Assembly: GCA_040954595.2 (NCBI GenBank)
Contig: CM082577.2
Span: forward strand, 10,478,001 to 10,542,000
DNA length: 64,000 nt
From: Balanoglossus misakiensis
Lineage: Eukaryota > Hemichordata
Direction: 5' to 3'
Positions within the stretch are counted from its first letter, which is position 1. The number at the start of each line of letters is the position of its first letter. Shown here in pieces: positions 13,101 to 25,100 of the stretch. The notes under the pieces were generated by a model. The model was not told the origin of the DNA, searched no databases, and worked only from the letters and a program-made list of their open reading frames with translations. The position numbers were made by a program, and so were the translations under genes.

Positions 13101-16100
13101 TCGTCATATCCTTGGCAGCTTCTTCCAGTCCGGACATCTTCGGTGTCCTGCGTGTTTTGAGGTTACTGAGGACCCTTAGGCCCCTTAGGTGAGTGGAGGA
13201 AGTGGCCAATCACAGCCAATCACTGAAGCTGTATGGTTGCATCAGTAGCCAATCAACTGCATTCTTTCTGCATATTTAAATTACTGCGTAAACTCAAATA
13301 GCTGCCTGTTATTACAGATATTAGATCTTCAAATAATATATTTTATGTTCATTTTTTTTGTTGTTGCAAAAATCGCGAACTTTTTTATGTTACAAAATAA
13401 AAATCCTGGTATCATTGTGTTTCTGCAAAAGACATTACACCTCGATTTATTCAATGACATAAGTTTTTTGTCAATAAATAGTTATTCAAGTGGGAACTGT
13501 TATGACATTAACAAACTCCATTATGTCACAGAAAGTTTTCACTTCTTTTTCTGTCTTCTCCGTTTGCAGGGTGATTAGCCGAGCGCCCGGTTTAAAGCTA
13601 GTTGTACAAACCCTGCTATCGTCGCTGCGTCCCATTGGCAACATTGTGCTTATATGTTGTACATTCTTTGTCATTTTCGGTATCCTTGGTGTACAGGTGA
13701 GTCGAGATCGATATTTTTCATGTTTTCTGTAGATTTTCCCAAGGTTTTAGGTCAAAATTGAAAAATGTGACCCAGTCTGCTCAAAATAGAAATTCAACCT
13801 CAACCCATCCTTTTATAACTTCCTGAATTGGGACTTTTAATTGAACTTTGACCTTGCGCTTGTCTCTCTGACCTTTGACCTTGTCTTGCAGTTGTTCAAG
13901 GGTAAGTTCCACTACTGCAAAGGCTACGACGTCAGACATATCAAGAACAAAACGCAGTGTCTAGATGACCCTGATAACCAGTGGTTGAACCAGCGCTACA
14001 ACTTCGATAATCTGGGACAGGTAAACAAATCGGGCTTTGATATTTAATTATATATGGACATCATGTACACATGTAAACAAATGAAACTGATAAACGGTTT
14101 AGAAATTTTGTATTTTGATTAAACCTTTATTTTGAGAGCGTGTTCATAAAAAATAAAACAGTTAAAAACAGACCAAGAAAAAAATCTTTCCAGACACAAT
14201 AAAAACCTTTATCATGATTACAGTAAACAGTTAGTCTAAAAACAGTCAGAAAATGTTTTGCGCCAAAAGATGCTGTTCCTATTACATCCAAAGATTTAAA
14301 AGTTGCTTTGATCAAGTCTTTCTGGAATGAGATGTCCGATTGAGTGATGTCACAAACTAAGATCTGACCTATGTGTATATGTCAACTCCTTGTCAGTGTC
14401 TGTATTTTCACCACACTGACACCCTCCGCAGTCACCAGTGTGCTGTTCGATTTTGAAGTATTTCACTGATTATATCGAGAACCTAAGAACTGAAGACAGG
14501 TTTATGTGTTTCCTTCTCTAGGCTCTGATGGCACTGTTTGTGTTGGCATCCAAAGATGGCTGGGTGGAGATCATGTACAATGGTTTAGATGCTGTTGGAA
14601 TAGACCTTCAGGTTAGTTGTCCATACTTTGAACTCTGACCCCCCTCCTGGTGACCTATGACATCATGGCGACACTACATTTGACCAGGCTTTAAAGGGTG
14701 AAGGCAGTAATGGACAGCTATTATCCTTACCCAAGTTGAAATATTTTGTATGTGGCATTTAGTGCATTTGGTGTATAGCAATATATACTCCTTCCCTCCC
14801 CAAAAGGCTAATAAATAACTTTCATTGATGTGAATAACTGAGAATTGAATATTTCTTACATGGGATGGCCTAATGAAAATTTGATCTCATGTGACAGTGC
14901 ATTGAAGGCTAATTCACAGAGAGACATGTCTATGGCAAGAGTTATGCTGATGAAGATAATTGTTAAAAAAATTTGTTCCTTTGAAAGACATTTGACATAT
15001 TCTCTTGCCTTGTGAATTTTGCATCCACTTGATTTCATTGTGAATTTCTTTTATTTGAATGCACCAATTAAAACATTTCTTTTATATGAATGCACCAATT
15101 AAAACGTTTCTTTTATTTGAATCCACCAATTTAAACATTTCTTTTATTTGAATCCACCAATTAAAACGTGCCTTTCTTCCCTCTTTTCCTCCAACAGCCA
15201 ATCAGAAACTACAACGAGTGGTTAATCCTTTACTTCATCTCATTCCTTCTGATCGTGGGGTTCTTCGTGCTGAACATGTTCGTGGGCGTGGTGGTGGAAA
15301 ACTTCCACAAGTGCCGGGAAGAGCAGGCGGCGGAGGAGATGAGACGGAAGATGGAGAAGCGGCAGCGCAAACTGGAAAAGGCCAGACAGAGTATGGCAGC
15401 TGAGCTTTCTAACGGTTCGCCCGGTCGGTAATGGTGGTGCTGTTTTGCTACTTGATATACATTGCAAGGCTCTGCCCCGATCAAAAGATTTTTCAGTTAT
15501 CAGAAACTGTTGTTTATTAAAATTTCGGCATCCGAAACGGAACAAGATAAACGACACGCAGGATGAAAAAAACAAAACCCCGGGAATCCAAGAAGACTTG
15601 CAATGTATCATGTGTGGTCTAGTTCACAGAAAGCTCGCACAGTTTAATGCATGAAAAAATAACGATGAAAGAAAAGCTATAGACGTTAAAATGCATGAGA
15701 CTTTGCTGTGGCATTTCTGGAATAACTTATCTAGCTTCTTAATTAGTTTGTGCCACTGATTGCAATAATAACTGTAAATTCCCTTTAAATAAATTCACTT
15801 TAAAACACCCCTTAACTTTTAATGCCATCTTTTTAATGCCCATTTCCTATTCTCATTGTTTATATTGATCTCTTCATGATCAAATACAAAGAGCTTTGTT
15901 GGAGATGAGAAATTATTAATGGTATATATTTTTCTTCTATAAACCGTGTATGCCATATTGGCTCAGTTATATATGTCTTTCTTCCTTGACTTTCGCCTTT
16001 AATTTATGTTACTCAGTCTTGACCCTGTAAACAAACAACTCTGTAAACAAATAAAAACATTTCTTGCATCATTTCTTGACTTTCTCCTTGAAATTAATGT

Positions 16101-19100
16101 TTTTCCAAAGTGAAGGTAGCATGCTCAAAATTGACCACAATCAGAGCCCCGTCATTTGTTTTTGTTAGTTGGTAGATATTTGAAATAATGCAAGCGCAGA
16201 GTTTTGGGGGACATTTTGAATATTGCATTTTGGGAAATTTGAGATAATTTTATTTCTCTAATTCAAATTTGGTCAGGGACCTTTCAGAATATTTCGTTTG
16301 TTTTGAGCACTTCAAAAAGAGGCAGCTCTTGTGAAAAATTCCAGGAAACCTTATGCTTGCTTTTCCCAGAAAGAACCCTCTTTAATAGAAACAGGGCTGC
16401 TTATCACATCTCCTTAGCGCTTGTCATTTGGGTTGTAGGGTTTCTTGTCACTTTTTGCTGGGATGCGTCACATACAAATTGCTAGTTGCTACTAACACAG
16501 GGTTGATAAAACAGTCCTTACTGGTGTAAGCATGCTTTTCTGCAAATGCAATAAAGTGTTCATAACTGTCTTGAATTCATACTAAAAATTATGTGGAAAA
16601 AAATAACCAATTGCCTGCTTAGGAATGTCGGTGCGTAGATAACATGCATTGGTGTTGTTGGTAAAGTCACATCGAATTGTTAAACACATTAACATAATTA
16701 ACACTCAAAGGTTCATCTCCCAGCATGCTTTGTGACTCCCGGCATGCATCAGCTAAGTGATGCATGAGTGTAATGTCGTTCAGATTAACATTAAACGCCA
16801 AATTTTGTGAATGAATGGAGACACATGAAGTAGCCCAACATCATGCCGTGTGCATTTCGTAGAATGAAATGCTCGAATGTGATGTCATGGGTTTTTTCTT
16901 TTCCAACATCTAATCTTGAGTTGGTATCTTTTCCGTTCTGTTTTCATTGTGTTCTCTTTCATTTTTCATTACCCATTTGTGTGTGTGTCTTCAGCATTAA
17001 TCCAATGCATCTTGTTGTGTTTATTTTATCAGTTTTCTATCTATTTTAACATCCTGAGACCACATCTTATTTTTCATTGCACGGGGTCAAACAATGGAAG
17101 AGACGATGGCTGACTACAGTACACAGCCTCCCTCTCTCCATTTTTGAGCCTAGCAGTGTCATCTTATCTATCTTTTCATGTTCCTTTGAAGACTTTTCAT
17201 CTGATCATTTCATTTACTTCACCTTTGCTCTCGTCAGTATCATTTACAAGTTCTACACCATCCTTATCCTATGATATTTTGGGGGGAGGAGGGTCTGCAT
17301 TGATCGTTCCTATATTAATTTTAGAATTGTGAAAATCTGCAGCCATATTTGATACATTCAGTAACTCTCAGTTTGTGTGAGACTCATATAGTTCGATGTG
17401 AATTTAATTGTAGATTATGTGATTGCGGTTAATGCACCAAATTGCTGAGAAAAAAATTTATATAAACATTTAATTTAGTTTTATTGTGCTGTAAAACACA
17501 ATTTCTGCCCTACCGATTAGGAAATACATGTAGTTGAGAATGAAAGCCAATCCAGACATAAAAGTCTCCTGAGTCTAATACTGAAATTCATTTGTGGTCA
17601 TTACCAGTGTTGTAGATTGCATCCAGACAAATTAAATATTGGATAGTGTAGACTGTAGCTATTTGCGAATGTAACCATGATTTCCCCAGTCTCTTTGCAC
17701 TCCCTCAGGTCTGCACAACAGGCAAATTTCAGAGAAAAGTCCCAAGTATTCCAACTAAAAGATGTCGTCATACCCTACATTTGATTTTAGTCAGATTGCA
17801 CATAGGGTTGTCAGAATTCTAGGTCATCATCATCATCATCATCATTTTAAGAGTTTATAGTTTTCATGACATTGTGTTCAAGCATTCTTCCTGTGAATTA
17901 TTTTATTGTGTAATTATGATTAGATGCGACATTTCTTCCTCTGCTGTTTCTTTGTAGTCCCCGCTGGGCAAGGTCGGGAGCAGAGAGGTTCACAGAATGT
18001 CTCTGTCTGCATGCAAGATTCATTTTCCTTTTGAGTCAGCAGAAGGATAATACCTCTCTTGCACACATATTTACTACTGTTTATTTACAAAACATAATCC
18101 AATGGCTTTACTGAGAGCCATTTCTTTTTTTCATATTCAAACCTATTTCTCAGACATTCTTTTATCAAAATTAGCAGAGAGAAGTGTAATACACTGCTTT
18201 GCTATTTTGTTTTGTAGTATAATCCAATATGGCTGCCGTTTGGCTTTGTAACTTTTTAACACAAACTGTCGTTAGCCAGACGTGTCTGAACTCTTTTCTT
18301 TCAGTGTTGACACAAGGAAATAAAAAATCATTAAATTTGTTTTGTGTTACAATCCAATATGGCTGCCAAACAGCCATTTTGTTTTAATGTCCAGAGTCAT
18401 AACTCGGACATGTCCGGAATGGTTTCTTTGAACGGATTTTGGACAAAGCTACATCTTTCTTTTACAAATCAATTAATTTTTGAATCCGACATGAATTCAA
18501 TATGTCTGGTAATTTTTTTGCATGTCTTGAACCATTGCCCAGCCATACCTTAGCTGACTTTTTTGGGGGTTACAAAACAGGACAAGACTTATTTATGCAT
18601 GGAAATAAGGTCTCTTGTCCCAAGTACCCTACGTTCATCTGAATCGAGTACCAGCGGGGGACTACTGTATCATCTTCAATGACTTGATTTATTTGTTGTG
18701 TCTTTCTTGTAACTTTCTAGGAGCTCAAGAGACACCCTATTACATGAACTATTGCCGACCCCGTAGAGTCATACATGATTTGATAATGAACAAATATTTT
18801 GATCTGATAATTGCTGCAATTATAGGCCTCAATGTCATTAGCATGGCCATGGAGTTTTACGATATGCCCCAGGTGAGTGCCAGTAGTTTATGTTTAAAGG
18901 TCAAGATCGTCTTGTGTGCATGTGCCGAACCAGAGACTCTGGTTACAAAATGTGCTGTCCTAACAACAGACAAGATGGCGGCGACCATAGTCTGTGTCGG
19001 AGATCCACTATTTTAATGTGTTGAACGCAAAATTTGCAGAACATTTGGATTGGATGTAATCATGCGCATAAGATGATCATTGGCCTTTAATTCATTCTGT

Positions 19101-22100
19101 CCAATTTTAATTTTGTTTGACATCGTTTTGAAAAGTAGACAGTGCTACAGGACAATGTGTTAGAACGAACAACTTGAGTTTCCACATTCTACAAATTGTA
19201 ACAAACCTGGAATGCATGTTACTTTTTTTATACTTGGCTAATAAATATTCAGTTGTACTTCGAGAAGAACTCATTTTTCAAATGGCCTCTTCTTGTCTCT
19301 TGCAGAAACTGATCGACGTTTTACAAATCGTAAACTACGTATTCACTGCGGTCTTCATCGTGGAAGCAATATTAAAAAATATAGCTCTAGGCATCGTGAG
19401 GTATTTCAAAGACAGGTGAGTCTTATCTCTGCGTTTCTGTTCCCTCTTGTCGTGCTCACATACAAAGACGTTGATTGCAATATAACTTGGGCATGAATGC
19501 CGTTTCCAAGAAGACTAAATGGGCAGTTCCATTTGCATGATAGGGGTGGAAGAACAAATGAGATTTGAGCAACAAGAAAAAAGGGTATGACGTAAATGAG
19601 GACTGTGGGGCTTCATGTGATTATCTCCGTCCTTGGAAAAAGTGAAAGTAATAACCAATTATGAAATGAGGAAACTTGTTCTCATTCTTCTCTATTACCT
19701 ATCATAAAAAAGACAGAAACCTCACCCTATTTTTCTTTGCTCGCTGAATGTAATCTGATGTTTATGGCTGAAAGGGAATTTGTAAAAAAGGGCGTTGACC
19801 CCGCCAGCCGCTTTCCAAACGCTTGACGTCCAACACTGCCCTCTATAGATCAGCCGGAGCGGAGCCCGTACCTTACACTGTACAGTTATCCTTTGAGTAT
19901 TGCAATAAAACATGAACTAGAATCATTAAGCGTCACAGCTTACTAAACATGATAAGGTGATTTGTATGTTGACATTTTGCTCTCACCAGGTGGAACCAGT
20001 TAGATATGTTAATTGTAGTGCTCTCGATACTCGGCATAGTTCTAGAAGAGCTGGCAGGGTCCGAACTCCCCATCAATCCGACCATCATTAGGGTTATGAG
20101 GGTTCTTAGGATAGCAAGAGGTAAGTTCTTTTGTGTCATTGTGCCATGTACATATCTATGTGCACTAGATTCATGTGCACATGTTTGGACATACATGTAG
20201 CTATGAACACATACTGGCCTTCACATGACATGAAAATATTTAATGTACATGCGGTCAGATTTTAAGCCTACCTGTAGATACATGTTACACACTTTGATAT
20301 CTATATGTACACATGATTGAACATCATATCTGTACATCATACAATACTTTGATATACTCAAATACAATACTTCACAAACAAGAACTATCTATGTACACAT
20401 AATTGAATACACATTGATATGAATGTATGTACCTGTTTTGAAACACTTGTTTGATTCTTGAACATATTTATGTGCTACATGAACATGATATAGTTTGGGT
20501 AGTCTGATGCATGCAACATGCTTTCATGTTTTTGTGGGATGTTATAAACAGTAGAAAACTGAACATATTTACAGATGTGCATGTTTCTTTTAGAGAGTTG
20601 GCCATGAGACGAAAATCGGCTGTCTGATCAAAGACAGCTTATTTTAAAATCTCATACCCAGCTCTCTCTCATTGAAACAGACTCACCAACAAAAGCAAAG
20701 TTAAAGTAAACATAGCTTCTATTTTTGATACTAGAAGTGCTGTGTTGAATTCTTTTGCAGATTGGTAGTTTTTCAATGCATGATACGAATATATACTAAC
20801 CTTAGAACTTTTTTCAGCGATGGCTGTTGCACATGAAAATGCTCTTCTGCTTTTATACATCAAAAGTTTTTGACCATACAAACATTCTCAGAAACCACTC
20901 ACATCAATTACACAACAGACTACGTGTTTACAAACAAACATTTTGCACAAAAATTGAGTGATCGTGATTGGTTTCATTTTTTTTTTCAAACAATCATTTA
21001 AAAAAAATAATTTTTGTTTTTTAAAAACCTGTGTTTCAAAAAATCAGATGAAAAAAAAATTGTTTTTGTTATCTTTGTACAGATAAGTGTCTAATGATGA
21101 TTTGTTTGGCAGACTTTGACAATTCGAAAACAAAATTATTGGAAAAAACATTGAACCAAACTGAATATGAAGCATGTCGTGATTATGCATGTTTTTTTTA
21201 ATTATTTCAGTGAAGAGTGTGGGCTTTTAGTTTGTTTGTTTTTCTATGCAATGAAATTCTACGTTTTAACATGTTTATTTTTACAACTTTATTTTTCATT
21301 TTATTTTCTCCAAGTATGATTTCTGGGTGCATTATCCATACCAATGAAACTAACACCAATATACAACAACACCCTATCCCCATTCTCCTCTGGCACATTT
21401 ATTCTCAGAACCTTTTTACACTAGACACAAGTAATCTATGCACTTTTATTTCAATGATGTCAACACTGTGCTGGGTGTATCCTCTTTTCATCGGACACCT
21501 CGTAAACTGTTCTAATTCTTCTTCTGTGACATATTACTCTCTCCTTCTACATTGCTTACACCACCTCGGGGCAGTCTTAAAACTGATGCGGACAATGACA
21601 GGCTTACGGTCACTGCTAAGTGTTCTCATGATAGCAATACCAGAGGTAACATTGCCAACGTCTGCATGCTGTCGTCAACCAGTGGTGACATCGCTCTCTC
21701 CTCTCGAACCCCCGGTCGTCAGGAAACGAGAGAGAAAGGGAGAGCGAGAGCGAGAAACAGTAGCATTCATAATACAGAGATGCAGCGTGGAGCGCGTGCG
21801 TGCGTGCGTCTGGTCGGAGATGTTCTCAGAAATTCGACCCCCCCCCCCCAAAAAAAAAAAAAAAAAAAAAAAAAAATTATCGGCAATTCAGAGTTTTCTG
21901 GGCAATAGACAAAAAAGAATAATTTTGCACGCAAGTAGTCCAGAACAGTTGGGCTTGTTAATGCCAAAATTTTGCAAATCACGTCAGACGACACGGCGCG
22001 TACGACACGCTGCGTCTCGCGACACAACCGATAGGCCTTGCTTATTACAGTCACCTCTCATCCATTAGCACCCGCTCACAAAAACCTCCTGGCTAACCAC

Positions 22101-25100
22101 CACCACCACCACCAACCACCACTGCCACACCAACCGTCGTGCTTGGGGAAAGCTGTATGTTTGATGTTTGTCCCTGATTTTACTTCTTCCCCCCTTTTTA
22201 GTTCTCAAGTTGCTGAAAATGGCCAAGGGTATTCGTCAGCTCCTTGATACGGTCCTTCAGGCTTTGCCACAGGTAAAATCTCAGACACATCAACCACCAA
22301 ACAAAAAAATATAGGAACAAACAAAAAGAAGTTATAAGGGCAGAAATACCACCGAGAGTGGAGGAATTGATGTCCCCGTCATCAGTTTAATCATTGCTTT
22401 TGGAAATTGGTTGTGAGAGTGTGTGTGAGAGTGAGATCATCATCATTACCATCATCACCATCATCATCTATAGTGTAAAGTTAAACTGCTATGTAGACAT
22501 CTTCTAGAGCGCCCACATAGCCATCGTCCTACCCTTACTGAATAAGACTGATGCGAAACCAGGAAAATTCCACAAAAGTAGGAAAAAAAATGTCTGTGCG
22601 CTTTCTGGTGAAGGGAACTTGCGGCTTCCTCGTCCTTTACGAGATTATTACTCAGAAATAAAAACAAAGGCAAAAAAACTTGAACAAAATTTGAAAAAAA
22701 ATGTGTGCTGTCTGGTGGAGGGAACGTGCCTCTTTCTCTGTCCGTCTTTATCTTCCTTCATCTCATTTGGTGAAATTCGTCCTAAATATCGCCTTCATCA
22801 TCGTGTGCTTGTGATCATTCTGTGACGTGGCTGCTCTCATCAGATATTTCCAGATGAATTTGATGCATTCATGGTCATTTTTACATTTTATTTATCGTTT
22901 GGAGGGTCACAAAATTCAATTAGATACTCGGGGCATTTACCCAGTCGCTGTACGTCCTATCCTCTCCAAAATCACCAGCCAAATTTTTCTAAAAAAAGAC
23001 CCCTTTTTTGCATTTTTTTCCACCAAGTGATAATTTTGCTGAGTAAGAGATTTATTGAGTCTGTGACACCGTCGCTTATAAAGCATCTACTTCTTCAGTT
23101 TTGCTTAGAATTAGAGAGGCACTCATTTGCTTGTTAGATTTTTAGATACCCTCGTAGAATCACTGTCACTATAGTATCGCTTGGTGCTTTTTTTTGGTCA
23201 CGTCATCTTTTTGACAGGTAAAATTGTCGCAGAAACAGATTTGAATTTTTGATAGGAAATGTTGCTTTCCTTTGTTGCCATGTGAACTAACTGTGCATCT
23301 TGCCTTTTGTTCGCCGTGTTAGGTTGGAAATCTGGGGCTGTTGTTTTTCCTTTTGTTCTTCATATTTGCTGCCTTAGGGGTGGAGCTGTTCGGAAGGCTC
23401 GGTGAGTAGCTTGACTTTATGACCTTTGACTCCCCGCAGCAAGTGCCCTTTGACCCATGACCTCAGCAACAGGTAGTGTCACACTAGTGAACTTCAATTA
23501 TAACATACTGGTACTCTTGGACTTGTCAGGAGAAATACGCAAGGTAAAACTCACTGATGAGTTTTGGCAGAACTGCTCGAAATAACTTTCTAAAGCTCAT
23601 GTTTACTAATCTTTGATGTTTCGTTGTGTGGGGTGTGTTGACATTTTTCTCTCTATTTTTCCTCCCGTGCAGATTGCACAGACAGTAATCCGTGTGCAGG
23701 CTTGGGAAGACATGCCTCATTCCGTAATTTTGGCATGGCGTTCCTGACTCTGTTTCGGATTTCTACTGGTGACAACTGGAACGGGATCATGAAGGTATAC
23801 TCTGCCGTGCTTTTGTTTTTTCCTTTATAGTTTCTTCTTCTCTCAGGAATTCAAGAATTGTCGGTTGTAAGTGGTGTAATTACCGGCATGCATCAGGATT
23901 GTTGCTGTCGTCGTTTCCCCCCATCCAATAAAATCAATCAATTTTATGCCCCTTTCAATTTTCAGGACACCTTGCGCACGGCGCCCATGTGCGACAATTC
24001 CTCCAACTGCGAGTACAACTGCTGCGCCAGCCCCATCCTCTCGCCCATCTACTTTGTGAGCTTCGTGCTGATGGCCCAGTTCGTGCTGGTCAACGTGGTT
24101 GTGGCCGTGCTGATGAAACACCTTGAGGAGTCGCACAAGATGGACCAAGACGATGACGAGGAGGATCAGGAGATCGCCGCCGAGATCAAGAAGGAGATCG
24201 AGGAGGAGGAGGCTCGCAAGCGCAAAGAAGATGAGGTGGGTCAAGTTTTCTTTTTATTTGTTTTCTTACGAATAACTTGTGTTATAGTTCACTTTGTTGT
24301 TTTAGCTAGCGTTTGACACGATCAAAAGTAGACGTCGTCCAAACTGTGAATGTTGTATTGTGGAGCAAAAGAAACTGTACACCGGTATCGCCCCGCCCTA
24401 ATTTTATCCAATCCAAAATTGTATTAATTGATTATAACCCATCTCTCTCTCCTTACTGTCTTTACTCAACCAGAACACTTCATTTGTTGTCTGTCACTGT
24501 GTGTAACAGTAACATTTGCTGTTTCCTCACGCACTGTCATGTTGTGTCCTCTTCTCCCCTGCCAGCATTAACCAACACAAAACCCATATAATAACATGTA
24601 CAACTTTATAAGATGTTAGTAAAGCTTTGGACAGGCACTGACGTAGCATTACGGGGCTGTGATTGGTTATTGGCCATAGGTGTCATAAAGACCTGAATGG
24701 AATTGACCAATCAGAACTGCACTACCATAAACTTGCTCTTACCGCAGACTCCCTAGTTCACTCACTTGGTGTAACGTTCTCCTGAGACAAATCCACTACC
24801 TCAGCACTTCATGCTTTAGTTGTTTTACTCATCGATGTCCATTTATGTTTTGCCTTTTTTATTAAATTTACCATCATTTTTCTACAACCCATCCCATCAT
24901 TTTTCTACAACTCATCCCATGATCTTCTCAGGAACTGGGACCAACATGTGGTCTGCTGCAGGTATTTATTTACTTCTGCTTGCCTGTTTAATTTTACTAC
25001 ATAGCTTTTTTTTGTTGTCATGCTCTCTTTCTAATGTCCATCACCTTTTAAGCATGTGCAATATGCAAAACATCATCATGAATATGCAAAAAACAAACAT

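Larger units (their letters stand above)
15391..18720 (+). other. 3.3-kb intron in III-IV linker
   Basis: Low-CpG intron. It holds a repeat fragment at 17957 related to the one at 4101, and two AATCCAATATGGCTGCC copies exactly 130 bp apart (18221 and 18351). Vertebrate and snail Cav3 genes have optional exons at this linker; none is evident here. Confidence 0.65.

Noticed and set aside
15391-15431. Read-through of the domain III S6 exon to a stop
   Set aside because: Would end the channel before domain IV; the phase 1 donor GTATGG at 15391 joins correctly to the domain IV exon.
21575-21645. Idea that the second S4-S5 segment is a fragment of another channel gene or a pseudogene
   Set aside because: It lies exactly in the correct intron, in the correct phase, with equal length and intact splice sites; no other channel exons accompany it.
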